From NCBI GenBank assembly GCA_029817715.1, contig JARUPY010000473.1:5084001-5148000 (forward strand): a DNA stretch of 64,000 bases. The letters are read 5' to 3'. This stretch comes from Melastoma dodecandrum (taxonomy: Eukaryota; Streptophyta; Magnoliopsida; Myrtales; Melastomataceae). Position numbers and translations under genes: made by a program. The notes below the pieces were generated by a model that saw only the letters and a program-made list of their open reading frames with translations, made no database searches and was not told where the DNA came from. Positions 9,556 through 20,742 of this stretch are shown here, piece by piece. Within the stretch, counting starts at the first letter, position 1. Each line of letters begins with the position of its first letter.

Positions 9556-11485
9556 ATGGTGATTGTGGGCAGGGAGGGAGGCGAAGTGGGAGAGGAGTTG
9601 GAGTCGCAGCTGGAGCGCCTCCGTCGCGTCTTCGATTTCCACCTGCAGAACATCGGGGATACCTTCCAGGTTTCTTTTTCCGGGATTCTCGTCTTTTTTC
9701 TTTTCCGTTATTTTTTTTTTTTCAAATTCCCCGTTAAGCGTTTTCGGGAAGTTATGTAATGTGGGAGAAGTGGCAATCGAGTGCTAAATGTTTGGAATCT
9801 TTAGAGTTGGATCGTTGGGGTTTCGGAAATCTTATACGGGTCAAGTCAGGCTAGTGGTTTCGAGTGAGCGAGCTTGACAGATGACTCGGGAGTATGATTT
9901 GTGTTCGTGGTTTTTCACTTTGGATTATAAATTTTCTGTACATGATTTATTGTGGGTCTTGAGAAATGGGTTGTTTCTTAGCGTGGTTTGTTGAAGGGAG
10001 GTGGAGTTGCTTTGATGCACAACATGTGCTTGTGATATTTCTCAGATGGTGAATCAAGCTCCTGGCCCGAGTTTTTCGGATAGGGTTGGTTGGGAGGAGG
10101 TTGTGAAGATGGGCGACCGGGTTTCAAGGCAGGCTACTGTTGGTAATTCTGCTATTTTGACTCAGTTAGAAACTTCCACTGACCACAAGAAAAACAAATG
10201 ATGGGTTGGTTTAACTCCTATGAACATGCCTGCATCTCTTGATTTTGCAGTGGGAATGTTATGGGTCGAGCGCATACCAGATGCTAAAGAAATAGAGGCA
10301 AGCATGACGTCGTACTTTAACGAACTGCAGGGGTTCCTGTTGGCTTATCATGGAACCATGGTTGGTGCTGGACCCACGCTTCTGTCTACTATGCAGGAAT
10401 CTGTGAAGAGAGTTGTTGATAGCAGCTTTCGGTTGATGAATGACTCAGTCCAGTCTTGTGGTAATTTGAATTTAACCATCCTTGATTTAATTTATCTGTG
10501 TCAAACCTACAATCATTTTTTGTTTGGCATAGTAGTGCTAAACTTCTATAGAATCTAAGGATTCCTACCGACTATGTAAGCAGTGATAAACGGAAGAAAT
10601 GATGAGATCTTTGACAGTGGATTTAACATTAAAATAATGGTGGGAAGAAAAATAACCCGTTGAGTGCAGATTTTCCGGGTTCTTTTCTTTGCATGCAAAA
10701 TGGATTTGTAATTTTAACTTTTGACCTGACCATATTTTTGATGATTTTTTGTGATGTCAGGACGGTCCGATGGTAAAGCCAAGGAACTTTCTGTTTTTGT
10801 TGGCACAGTATGGGAAGCATGTTCCTCTCTTAAGAAGACTCCAGCCACTAATATCACTGCAATTGGGCGGGCATTGACACAGATTGCGGTTACAATGAAG
10901 GACGTGCTTCGGGAGATGAAGGAGCTAAAGCCAGCTTGTCTTGACCAAGCCAATGATGCTTCAGATGGAAATTCAACCGGACATGAAGCGGAAGTTCACG
11001 ATGAAGATGACAATGAAAGTGAAGGTGATGATATAGGTAATGATTTATCACCGGAAGAAATGGCGGTTGCTAAAGCAGCTATAGATGTTGTGTCCGAGAT
11101 GCTGCTGGTTATTAAGGAACTGATCCGTTCCATCACGGGATTGATTAAGACTGAAAATTCTAGTAGAGACGGGGAATTTTTAATGTCTTTGGAGAAGTTG
11201 CTGAAGCTATGCCGAGAAATCGGATTGCAAATCGATGAGCTGGGTGCGTGTCTATACCCACCTCAAGAGGTTCCTGCAATATTAGCGGCTTCGGGGAAGA
11301 TGTCTAGTGCGACGCATGATTTGGAGAATGAGTTAGGAAGGATTGAAGGAACTTCTACTGATTTTCTCGAGCACTGTGGCCATTTGCGGAGTAAACTGAA
11401 GGTCCTGGAGTATACACTAGGCTGTTGTCAGGTTGAGCAACAAGTGCAAAACGTTAGCTTGAGCGGTCCACAGAGTGGACACTGA
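9556..11485 (+). CDS. Cyclin-D1-binding protein 1 (CCDBP1/GCIP) homologue
   Basis: Four coding exons join in frame: 9556-9669, 10046-10142, 10251-10460 and 10761-11485, each bounded by GT and AG, giving 381 residues. Human CCDBP1 is about 360 residues. The N-terminal half is helical with conserved-looking W(V/E)ER and LLAYHG segments. An acidic linker (EVHDEDDNESEGDD, about residues 218-231) precedes a helical C-terminal half (SPEEMAVAKAA onward), matching the two-domain GCIP layout. Animal homologues bind cyclin D1 and restrain CDK4-dependent Rb phosphorylation; a similar nuclear or cytoplasmic regulatory role is inferred. The start ATG lies at the head of an open exon with purine-rich leader. 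No frame breaks are seen. A solo LTR lies just upstream. Confidence 0.85.
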
Positions 11486-11778
11486 GGGTGAGTAGAGGAT
11501 AGATGGATTTAGTGGGGCTTTTCTGGGTAATTCAGATCTCATTTGTATAGAAGTAGCACTGGTTTGATGAATATGTTGATGAATACTGCAACAGTTTTTG
11601 TCCTTTGTGCCAAAATGTTTTACTGAAAGAACCAATATTCTTTTAAGGGAGTTATCTCAGTTGGCTTACAGAGTTTTATCATGAGATAAAGCATTCTGAT
11701 GCTTTAATCTTCTTTCCTTTTGTTTTCCCGAAATGATTCAGATATCAAAGAGCAACTGTTGCATCGCATCTTCCTTAT
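11486..11778 (+). other. Probable 3' UTR and spacer of the CCDBP1-like gene
   Basis: T-rich, non-coding sequence after the stop. No canonical AATAAA is present; AT-rich near-matches occur after 11580. No other feature is seen. Confidence 0.4.
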
Positions 11779-12142
11779 TTAACCTTCCCCCCCTCCCAGT
11801 CGGAGACAGACATTTAGAATTATGATATGGGCATGATTCAGGTACAGGCCAGAGTTCCCATGGGTGGTGATGTTGATCATCCTCTTCGGCAAGCTCGCGG
11901 GAACCAGAGTGCCGTTTGGTAGATGCATCAGGCCCTCCATTATCGGTGGAGTTGGGATCGTATGGCTGAGCAAGAAATCTTCGAGATTGTGCTGACTGAT
12001 GGACAGTTGTGATAAATCTCCATCCTGTGGCATCAGGTAGGTCACGTTGGAGTTCTGCAAGGAGCCGGCGACATCCATCATCCTGAGGAGAATGACGAAT
12101 CCGTGGTAAGACCTTGTCCTCATGTCACGGATGGCCTTGGCA
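11779..12142 (-). pseudogene. Fasciclin-like arabinogalactan protein fragment
   Basis: On the minus strand an open frame of about 120 codons contains YHGFVILLRM, VTYLMPQDGDLSQ and HTIPTPPIMEGLMHLPNGTLVPASLPKRM in separate places. The order and wording resemble the FAS1 domain of plant fasciclin-like arabinogalactan proteins of the FLA19-21 kind, which are cell-surface adhesion proteins. Upstream similarity (AKAIRDMR before the first Met) ends quickly at an in-frame TGA. No signal peptide, proline-rich AG region or second half is visible, so this is a truncated relic. It is tail to tail with the CCDBP1-like gene. Family assignment is from memory of motifs. Confidence 0.5.
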
Positions 12143-12693
12143 GGTCAGTTTGGTCTATCTCTCTTGCTGCCCGAGACTCCGGGACGGCATATATTGGGAG
12201 AAGGATGAACAGCCAAAAGGTTATATGGGAGGGCATAATTTTTTGGCCTAATTATAAAAAACATAATGTAGTTTACGCATTTTTCCGATCTATTTTGTTC
12301 TTTGAAATGCTTGGAAACCATACATGTACTTAAGCCGTTATTCCCAATCTATCTTTCGTTACCTCTCTTTGTAACGGCGTCTGATGTGGCCTCCGACGTG
12401 GCTCGAACGACATTAAAAAATCACCGTTAGTGGCTTCAATAATGTAAAACATAATTTCACCCCAAATTTCTCACCCCCAAATACCTACAAGACGAAGCCC
12501 CACCTCCTGTAACCCAGACCCACCACCATCGTATTCTCGTCATCCTCAACACCATTTCATCGTCTTCCTGTCGTCTTCAGCACCCTTCCGACATCTTAAA
12601 AAACTGCTATTCGTCTGTCCCCAGACGAATAGCAAAGGAGGATTTTGCCCATCACCAGGTTCTCAGTTTTCTCGTATAGTACATGATGGTTTT
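12143..12693. other. Spacer, CT-rich, with a perfect short hairpin
   Basis: No gene is supported. The 12480-12600 part is C/T-rich. It contains the perfect inverted repeat at 12606-12633 listed separately. Confidence 0.5.
12606..12633. repeat. Perfect 12-bp inverted repeat with 4-base loop
   Basis: GCTATTCGTCTG and CAGACGAATAGC pair perfectly around TCCC. It is not followed by a T run in either direction, so it is not a Pol III terminator. It lies just beyond the end of the Mutator-like relic (12694) and could be part of a lost element end. Confidence 0.8.
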
Positions 12694-13622
12694 CTACAAA
12701 GAAAGGGAATATTTCAACATTCCCGTGGCCATGAAAGTAGAACTAGCAACAAAAGACTCAAGCCTGCCCGACGTACCCACATTGTAACTACTTTGAGGCT
12801 GGTCTTGTTTTCCTTCCTTCACTTGTTGAAACCACAATTTTGTCCATCTTCTTTCTGAATTGGAGAAGTTTGCACCTTCTAGTATATTTTTCCTTGGCTT
12901 CCCTCTGCCCCTTCTGCCTTTGCCCCTTCCTAATCTTGCAGTTGCATTGTTATCCTTACCACCACCATTGCCTATATCTACCCTGATATTGCCCTTGCCT
13001 CGTTGCCCTTCCGCCCCTATTGTGTGACCAGCATCATGTTACCAACATTAGGAGCCTCATTCGAGTGACCAGCAACAAGAATCTTAGTAGTGTGACAAGC
13101 AACAAGAATCTCAATCGTGTGACCAGTAGGTTCCACTTGCTGTGATGAAACAAATTAGCGAAAGCTTTTTTTATAAGTGAAAGTTAGTGAAAGTTGCATT
13201 CAAATAATAGTAGATCGCACATTAACAAGTAAATCTTACTTCGGTAAAGCCATGATGAACAATCAAAGCATTTTTATTTTTAACAGAAGAAGTAGCTCCA
13301 TGTGAAGAAGTTGTCTGGCCTTTACAACTTCTTTTGTTATGTTCGTATTGTTTGCATTTGATGTACTTCATCTCTAACCCTCTCCTCGGTAACCTGTTCA
13401 AGTTTCTTGGCTCTTCATCTGCAGCTCTTTTTCTATTTTTTTTAGGCCTTCCTGATCTTGTCTTAAAGGGTGGAGGCATGATGGGTTCACCTTCAGCATC
13501 TGGCCACTTGTTCTCTCCTTCTAAAGGAGTTAATGGAAACGGGTAGGCCCTAATGTAAGTGTCTTTCTTGTAGAAGCCACTTACGTAGGTATTTTTATAC
13601 CGACCGATAAGGACATATCCTC
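12694..13622 (-). pseudogene. Mutator-like (MULE) transposase C-terminal relic
   Basis: The minus-strand frame around 13622-13222 reads FYKKDTYIRAYPFP, then NKWPD, then a basic GRPKKNRKR segment and a zinc-knuckle-like CKQYEHNKRSC. This order (YxxxxY region, KWP, PPxxK..GRPKK, CCHC knuckle) is that of the C terminus of plant MuDR-type transposases. A Gly/Arg-rich tail (RGKGRRGRGKPRK) follows and stays open to TAG 12694-12696, with a stop and frame change around 13050-13222. The catalytic DDE and SWIM parts are absent; upstream the match ends at an in-frame stop near 13625, where LTR-like DNA begins. A repeated GTGTGACCAGCAACAAGAATC-like unit sits at about 13025-13130. Confidence 0.65.
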
Positions 13623-13633
13623 CAAATCAGAAG

Positions 13634-14402
13634 GACGCGTCCTTGGGTGCACTATAAATCACAGAATCAAGAGGGACGCGTCATTCAGAACAGAAAGACG
13701 CGTTCATGAGCATTTTGTGGGCGAAAAAATCAAGAAAGACACGTCTTCTAACATGGAGGACCCTTCCTTTGTTGCACAGTAAGTTAAAGAACTAAGAAAG
13801 ACACGTCCTTAGGAATGAAAGGATGCGTCTTTTGAATCATTGTCATGAAACAACATGTTATTTGGTTATTTAACTTGAGCCTTGAGATGGAGGGTTGTAA
13901 TCCTTCATTCCTAATGGCTATGTGGAGATTTATTTGAGGCCTTTCATGAAGTGTTGTAACCATTTAGCTTGAAAGGTTATATGTCGGTTTCTTGATACCG
14001 TTTCATGAAGGGTTATGCCTTCTTATTTCCAACGGTCATGTAATGGTCTCTGAAGAACAAAATACTATCAATATACAATTGATTATTGTGTATAAGTATT
14101 GTAGAACATTCAGAATCTACATAAAACTCTAAAGTGTCGGAGAATCATTTCTCCTTGAGATTTCTCATCGAAACACTCGGCTTTGAAGGGTCGATGTGTT
14201 TGTTCTTTTTTGTTTGTTACTCTTGGAGGGATATTTGCATATTTTTTCCCTTCTACAACTTAATAGTATGTGCAAATAATTCCTGAAAGAGATTGCTCTT
14301 TGCGTGGTGAAGGTTGAGATCTAACTTTGCTTGCGTTCTTGAAGTTTCATTCATTATTGTTCGTCTTAGAAGCTTTTATCACTGTCCGTGAAGTATTCCC
14401 AA
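13634..14402 (+). repeat. LTR-like fragment with GACGCGTC-type array
   Basis: The segment ends GAAGTATTCCCAACA at 14402, a typical copia LTR terminus, and has a TATA-like TATAAGTA at about 14091. Near its left end are six copies of GAC(G/A)CGTC-like palindromes (13634, 13675, 13697, 13738, 13800, 13822). It lies between MULE and BED-finger relics, both minus strand. No matching second LTR or target duplication was found, so the left boundary is approximate and it may be a truncated or solo LTR. Confidence 0.45.
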
Positions 14403-14469
14403 CAGAAGCAGGCATCATCATAGTCGAAGTAGTATCAACACGCTTGAACAATAATAATTGTTGTTATTG

Positions 14470-14622
14470 TCATTGTTGTGCTCTGAGATGACAAGCATTT
14501 AAGTGCATCCTCAGGTGAGTAGTTGCGAAGCCATTGTTAAATAATTGTATTTTATATTGGATAAATTCAACTTTCTTACTTCCATTTGGAAGAGTTGTTA
14601 CTTTCATCTCATGCCAAACCAT
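14470..14622 (-). pseudogene. Degenerate BED zinc-finger of a hAT-type transposase
   Basis: A 50-residue minus-strand ORF starts MVWHEMKV and contains NGSKKVEFIQYK and TTHLRMHLNACHLR. The BED finger pattern is W..(F/M)..., C-x2-C, then THL(K/R)xHL..C. All landmarks are present except that the first Cys pair has become Phe and Tyr (F-x2-Y), each one base from a Cys codon. It ends at a TGA. The rest of the transposase is absent. Recognition is by motif only. Confidence 0.5.
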
Positions 14623-15557
14623 GGAAATTCCTACTTTATTCTTTAATTGAAATTCATGAGTATCACCTCCTTGGTTGTTTCTCTATCTAATGTATATTCA
14701 ATAGATTTTTATTTGCCTATTCCAATAGCACCATGACTTTACATTGTGTTACTAACACTTGGATTACTAGCTTGACCAATTGATTTTTGTGCATGTGATG
14801 ATACCATCTGAAAAAGAAAACGAACCCATGTAACAACACTAACAACCAACAAACGTAACATTAACAGCCAGGAGCTTACAAATCAATTTCAATATTCGAA
14901 CATGAAGAAGACATGGAAATGCATTCCTCGGAACACAAGGTAGCAGAGATAGATTTACTGAGCCATTGGTCTAAACAATCCAAATTACATTATATGAATA
15001 TGTACACTCTCTTCAAACAACGAAGAAAACCTAATCGGTAGAGCATCAACGAAGAGCTTTGATAACGTGGCAGAAATCACGCGGTCGGACAGAAGAAACA
15101 TCTAGCCCTAATACCCTCGTGAAGAAGTCTTTTACCAAGGTGAAAGCTTGAATGACAGTCTTAACAGAATTAACAACTCAAGTCTTAGCTAAAAAAATCC
15201 AAATCTTCAAAGCTAATCACCAATTGAACTCCTAATCAACATGAGATCTGCTTTCAAATCACACGATTGGCTAAGATCACACTACACCAACACTAGACAC
15301 ATACGACGATGGTGATAATTCTGAGCACGTAGCAGGTTAGAGAAGGAAGAAATATTACTCTTCTTGGTCCAAAGGAGATGGTGACCAGCTGACCCTTGAG
15401 ATTTAAAAACTTGGTCTGCATAAAACACACAAAATGAAAAAGACGTGAGTTTAAAACCACGAACTTCGTAAAGATTCGGACTAAACAGGCAAGCCCGAGG
15501 TAACCTGAGATTGAAGTTGAGGAAGAAAGGGTCAAACACCGCTAAATGAAATGTTAA
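14623..15557. other. AT-rich spacer between transposon relics
   Basis: No gene is supported. The minus-strand ORFs at 15282-15656 overlap the tRNA-like relic and lack recognisable motifs. Confidence 0.4.
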
Positions 15558-15631
15558 TGGAAGATGCATGAGATCAAACCTTATACATCCTTCATGCAAA
15601 GCGGACACTCTTCCAATTGAGCTACCGAACG
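15558..15631 (-). tRNA. tRNA-Ala(UGC)-like pseudogene
   Basis: On the minus strand a 74-nt segment has a D-arm/box A-like TAGCTCAATTGGAAGAGT, an anticodon loop CTTTGCATG with UGC anticodon, a box B-like GGTTTGATCTC in place of GGTTCGATCCC, and a 3' end GCATCTTCCA. The acceptor 5' strand and the anticodon stem do not pair well, and box B has two substitutions, so it is probably non-functional. It could be an isolated tRNA pseudogene or the head of a tRNA-derived SINE; no clear SINE tail was seen. Confidence 0.5.
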
Positions 15632-15686
15632 TCAAAGACTCATAAGTGACGAACAATTAATTTGAAATTTTTTTGTCCCATGTTCT

Positions 15687-16523
15687 TGTTGATTTTGTTT
15701 TGATGATGAGCATTGACCTTTTGTGAAACATAAGTCAAACATCTACACTACATAAGCTATTCAAGAGAACCTTGGGCTGGGGTTTTGTGTCTAGTTAGTC
15801 GCTATCTCGCGGGATCGCACAAGGGAAGTCGCAGCAGGTTGCTGTGCAGGTAGGGACTCCGCCAGAGTGAAAAGTCCTGTGGAAGTCGCAGTGGGTTGCA
15901 GTGCAGGTAGAGACGCCGCCGAGTGAAAAGTCTCGAAGGAAGTCATGGCAGGTTGGTGTGCATGAGAGCACACCGCCCGAGGGAAACGTTCGACAACCGG
16001 TTACCCTTGTTGGTCACGTTAACGCGTGCACCGAGTCACTGTGGTACAGAACCTTTCGGTTTGTGCTGTGAAACTTAATCATCTCTGGTACAGAACCTTT
16101 TGTCTGTGCTGTAGAGGGTTGTCACCTTTGGTACAGAACCTTCTGGTCTACTGTAGAGGGTCGTCACCTTTGGTACAGAACTTTCTGGTATGTGCTGTGT
16201 AACTTAGTCACTCTAGTACATGACCTTCTAGTTTGTGCTATAAAAGGTTGATCATGTATTATACCTACTGTAATCGCTTCTACGTTACGTCCTAGTGATA
16301 ACCATTCAAATTCTGGATGAAGAGTGGATGTAGGCAAGTTGCTGAACCACTATAAAAGCTTTGCCTCCATCAAACAAATCGCAATCACATTCGTACGTTC
16401 TATCTTATAGAAATATGTCTTTACAGTTCTATTTTATAGTTCTTCCTCTCCGGGGTTTGTTGAAAAGGAGTTAAAAATTCTTAATTAGACTTTAATACTA
16501 ATTCACCCCGCCTTAGTATAACA
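15687..16523 (+). repeat. Solo LTR, copia-type, with perfect target duplication
   Basis: Starts TGTTGATTTTGTTTTGATG and ends CCTTAGTATAACA, flanked by GTTCT at 15682-15686 and GTTCT at 16524-16528. The TTTTGATGATGA opening and TTCACCCC near the end fit SIRE/Maximus LTRs. It contains two internal tandem arrays: a 57-bp unit (copies from about 15828, 15885, 15943) and a 42-44-bp unit beginning GGTACAGAAC (16042, 16086, 16130, 16172, 16214). A TATA-like CTATAAAAG lies at about 16239. Confidence 0.75.
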
Positions 16524-16610
16524 GTTCTCTTTCTCTCCATCAATTGCTCATGTACTTTTGGTTGTAAGTTTGTTTTCTAGTTAAATGTTTATTGTTGTGA
16601 TTACACTTTA

Positions 16611-17500
16611 TGTTGACTGGATATCACATCTTACCATGCATCATTGACTGCTCCTATTGACCTGAAAAAATATTTTGGGCGTAAATTAATCATGACCCAT
16701 ACAGAGTTGCGCTGTAGCCCATTAGACCAAAAGGAAGGTACGGGCCCGTACTAAGTCTACGAGGAAAATTGTTAAGTTTACGTGAGTCCAAACTGGCAAG
16801 TGACATGAATAAGAGCCATGTCTGCCAGAATCAAGTTGTTACTGAGATTTCTGGGAGTCAGTTAGGAGGACCACGACTTGGAGAGATACTCCGAAGATGT
16901 CTCAGACACAACAAGATTCGGTATAAAAGGGAGAAGACCTTCCGCAGATAGAGACGACAATCATTCTGAGCCAAACAGTGCATTGATCGTCAACCCTTTA
17001 GTTTTAGTTGAACAGGCGTTTGGACCCCGACCTGGGTGAACTCGCAAGAGTTCTTCATCTTTACTTCCACTATCAGGGTGAGCAACCGTAGCTCTGATAA
17101 CTAATCCGCACCTTCACTCCACCGTCAGGGTGAGCAAATGTAGCCTTGACACCAAAATCCCGCCTTCAATCTGTCACTAGGGTGAGCTTGTAGGGCCCTT
17201 AGTATCCACATTCATTGCTACCTCCGACCACACTCCATCCACCACATCCTCGATGATCATATCGCATCACTCCAGTCCGCAAACACTAGGCGGCAGCAGC
17301 GAGTCTATGGCACCACCACCATCCGCTTCATCAACGTTTTTGCTTTTCATGGCTGTAAGCTTTTCAATTTATTTGTAAGACATTGTTTTAGCATCGTTGA
17401 TTACTACAATTTATCTATTTCATTTACTGACGAGCACATCCGAATCCCTGTGAGTATTCGTGTCAAATATTTCCAACGTGATCTGTTTTCGATGCGAACA
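16611..17500 (+). repeat. 5' LTR of element B, with TATA and primer site
   Basis: 890 bp. TATAAAAG at 16922-16929 is the likely promoter. Blocks such as GACCTGGGTGAAC and the CAGGGTGAGCAA(A/C)CGTAG-like repeats (about 17075-17190) align with element A's LTR. The primer site TGGCGACCACAGTGGGAG follows at 17507-17524. Confidence 0.7.
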
Positions 17501-17546
17501 CATTTTTGGCGACCACAGTGGGAGTATAAAAAAATGACCATTTAGA

Positions 17547-18460
17547 ATGGCAAGGAATACCAGGAGTACAGGCACTCTAAATCCTTCACCCCCTCCATTA
17601 GATGGAGAAGGCCAAGGAGTGACAGGAGCTTTAAATGATGAGAATACGGCTCAAAGAAGCCAAGTGGACACTACTCAACCCCCTGTGGCAACGCATACCC
17701 CTTCTGAGTTCATATCAAGGCTTGAGTTTCACAAAGAATTCAATGATATAAAGAGAAATATGGGGGATATGCATGGAAATCTACTGAGCGTACGGGGAGA
17801 GTTGCGAGACATGCGGAATGTGCATGAAAACCTGCAAAATATGTAGATAAGCATAGACAGGCGTATCGTCGGGTTGCAAAAGAAAACATACGCCATGGCT
17901 CTAAGTTAATGGCTCAAATACAAGAGATGATGAAAGGCTTAAGCAAGCCGATCCCCAACTGTTAAGCAGGTTGATGGTCGCATTAGATGCCCTAACGATC
18001 CCTCTTAGGAAGAAATTACAGGAGGAGAAATTCAGCGATCTCTATGATTTGGCCAGAAGAGCGACTGAATACCATCAACTGTTAATGGAAGATGCGCAGT
18101 CTACCCGGGCATATCAGGTGGAACCTCACAGGTTCGAGGTAGACATGGCTGAGTTTGTAAAGGGCAATGCCATTATCCGCGACCCGTTGGCGAGGAAGAG
18201 AGGAAATATTCCCAGGAATCTGGTGAAGAGAGGAAATATTCCCAGAAATCTGGTGAAGAGACGAAATATTCCTTTGACATAGACAAATTGGATGCAATAT
18301 TTGACTGGCTTCTCCAGCGAAAACGAATTAGGCTAAAGCCAGGCCATAGAGTGCATCAGACCGAAAGAGATAAAGGCAGGAATTATTGCAAATGGCACGG
18401 GTCGTTCACGCATACGACTAAGGATTGTCTGTCATTCAGAAACATATTCTAGGACCTTAT
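17547..18460 (+). pseudogene. gag relic of element B
   Basis: Starts MARNTRSTG; the first frame ends at 17846 with TAG. A further frame at 17971-18282 continues gag-like sequence and includes a 27-bp duplication (AGGAAATATTCCCAG(G/A)AATCTGG twice, 18200-18260). At about 18385-18430 a knuckle-like CKWHGSFTHTTKDC is readable. After that a segment with PGETIVAN matches element A. At least three frame breaks are present. Confidence 0.6.
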
Positions 18461-19706
18461 AGAGTAAAATGAGTTGTGTTTTCCTGAAGTAGACGAAGTT
18501 ACTATGGTCGATGATAAACCCTTTGATGATGAAATTGCCATCCATACATTTGACATTTTTGATGCTGATGTCAATGTAATAGAAACTAATTTTGATGTCT
18601 CTGTGCAGTAGACAAAGACCCCAGGGGAGACCATCGTCGCGAACGCTTTGTTCCGACAATTGGCTGACAAAGGAATAGTCACTTGCCCAGTAAAAAGGGT
18701 CACTGTGGCATATGGACGATACGCATACCACAGATAGGTGCCACACCTTCAGAAAGTATCTGCAGAGCAACCAAGAGGACACCTTGTACGACTTGTCTCC
18801 ACTTGAGGAGGTGGCCATGGGAATGGTTTCTCCTGTAATGCGATTTGCTCCTGTGAGCCTGCAGAGGAGGCAGGCACTCATTAGAAGCCCCCCAGGTGTG
18901 GAGCAGAGACCAGCTGTGCGGAGAGGAAGAGGCGGTCCCCATGGTCGTGGGAGGACTAAAGAAATGGCCGGCTACAACTCCGTATCCTCGAACGACCTAA
19001 CCACCAGCTTGATTTTGATGGAAATCGTGCCCAGCAAAGAGCTAAGCATGAACAGGATAAGACGGACTTTACTGGTGAGTCACGACGTGGAGGAGCCGAT
19101 AAGACAGGTACCCTTAATATGTCCCAGCAGGCGACAAGTCCCCATAAAAGAGTTGTCAACAAAACAATGGACCACCCAAGGTCGACATGCAAGCCATTCG
19201 CGCGGGCCTACCAATATCTCAGTTCCTGGAAGAAAAAATGTTCTGCCAGAAATGCAAGCTGATAGCTCAGAACAAGATTCTAATTTCGCAACTATTCACC
19301 CCTTGCTGTGTCAACTATTTTCTCAAGCTGGTAGACATGTCATCAGAAGGGACGATCGTTGTCGATTCGGCCCACTCGGCACCTTTAGGTATGAACAAAA
19401 CTAACAATCATTCTCGGACACAACGGGTGCCAAATCGTGCAGTCACTAGATATGATCCAATTTATGGAGACTTTATGGAGGTAAGACAACTCATACTTAG
19501 TTCTAGGAAACCAAAGATGGTTAAAGCGAGTAGTCCTTCAAAATATTGGCAGAAAGCTACTGGCAAAATGCCTTTACTGCCAAGAGGAATTCGCAAGAGA
19601 AATGATAGACGTCTAAGTCATGTCATTAAAAAGCCTAGGCCTACTCATTCGAAAGTGACTTTCCCTACCAAAGTGACCATGAAAGAATTGAAAGCTGAGC
19701 TATAAC
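18461..19706 (+). pseudogene. gag-protease spacer of element B
   Basis: Open but shifting frames (18712-19404, 19187-19705). The second contains RYDPIYGDFMEVRQLILSS and a basic C-terminal stretch. The position between gag and protease matches the long linker of Tat elements. No recognised domain. Confidence 0.4.
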
Positions 19707-20603
19707 TTGTTGAGTCTACGGACTATTCCGGAGAGCCAAGCTCAAACTTTGACTACAATCCCCCTTCGGAGTGGAGCACCAAGTGATGTTGATGGTGAAG
19801 GAAAACCTGTGGTAAGCTGTAATGCCCTCACCTTGCCAGCGGATTTCGCAAATAATTGTAAGGAGGAACCTGCAAGAGGTAAGATTCCTCTCCTTCATAC
19901 AGCAGGCTGTCCGCTTGATTTTCCTATACATTGGTTTAGAAAGTCATCTGATAACATGAAACAACACATGCATTCTTTATATCTTACCGCCACTTTTGAT
20001 GGCACTCTGGTGAGCAGGGTTCTAATCGACAACGGAGCAATAATAAACGTGCTGTTGCTGTCCAAATTCAGGATGCTTGGGTACCAGTTCCAGGAATTGG
20101 TTAAAATTAATATATCTGTGAGTGGTTTCAACGGGAGAAAGTCCGAGTGCCCGGGAGTGTTCTCTGTACACCTAGGAGTCAGACGACAGGAAAAGGAAAT
20201 CACATTTTTCGTCATAGACATAGTCCCTACTTTTAATGCCTTGCTAGGCCGCAATTGGCTTCATAATGCCGCGGCTATACCCTCTACTTTACATAGAGAA
20301 TTGATGTTATGGCTCGATTCCGAAATTGAGATCGTTAAAGCTGACGAGTATTCGTGTTGTGACAAAGGTATTTTACATGCAGAGATAAGCAAAACTGTCA
20401 AAGACCTTACATTGGAACAAAGGTACAAGTTGGGCGATCCTACTGTCGGTCCCCTCGGTCGGCCGTCTGGGAAATTCGACTATATCGTTTCCTACGGGAC
20501 ATCACATCCAAAACCTGCGACTGACACAATCGCTCCATCCGGATGGAGGGATGAGCTTAGTGCTAAGGATATAGAAGAAGTCCTGCAAGAGGTCAATTCG
20601 TGA
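19707..20603 (+). pseudogene. Aspartic protease region of element B
   Basis: The frame holds VLIDNGAIINVL at the position of the catalytic D-(S/T/G)-G (Gly replaced so that the triad reads D-N-G) and later ALLGRNWLHNAAAIPSTLH, the flap-distal LLGR.W(L/I)H....PSTLH block typical of Tat-lineage proteases. In active relatives the domain matures gag-pol. The altered triad and upstream shifts argue against activity. Confidence 0.65.
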
Positions 20604-20742
20604 GAGACTCCTGATGAAGGAAATGCAAATGGCCAGATTGATCAAGAAGGGAAGAGTCGTGTAGTAAATGAAGAGGCAGCTAAAAATCAAGGAAGTGTTA
20701 TCACGGAGTTGGAGCCCGACAGACTCCTAAGGGAAGGAACCT

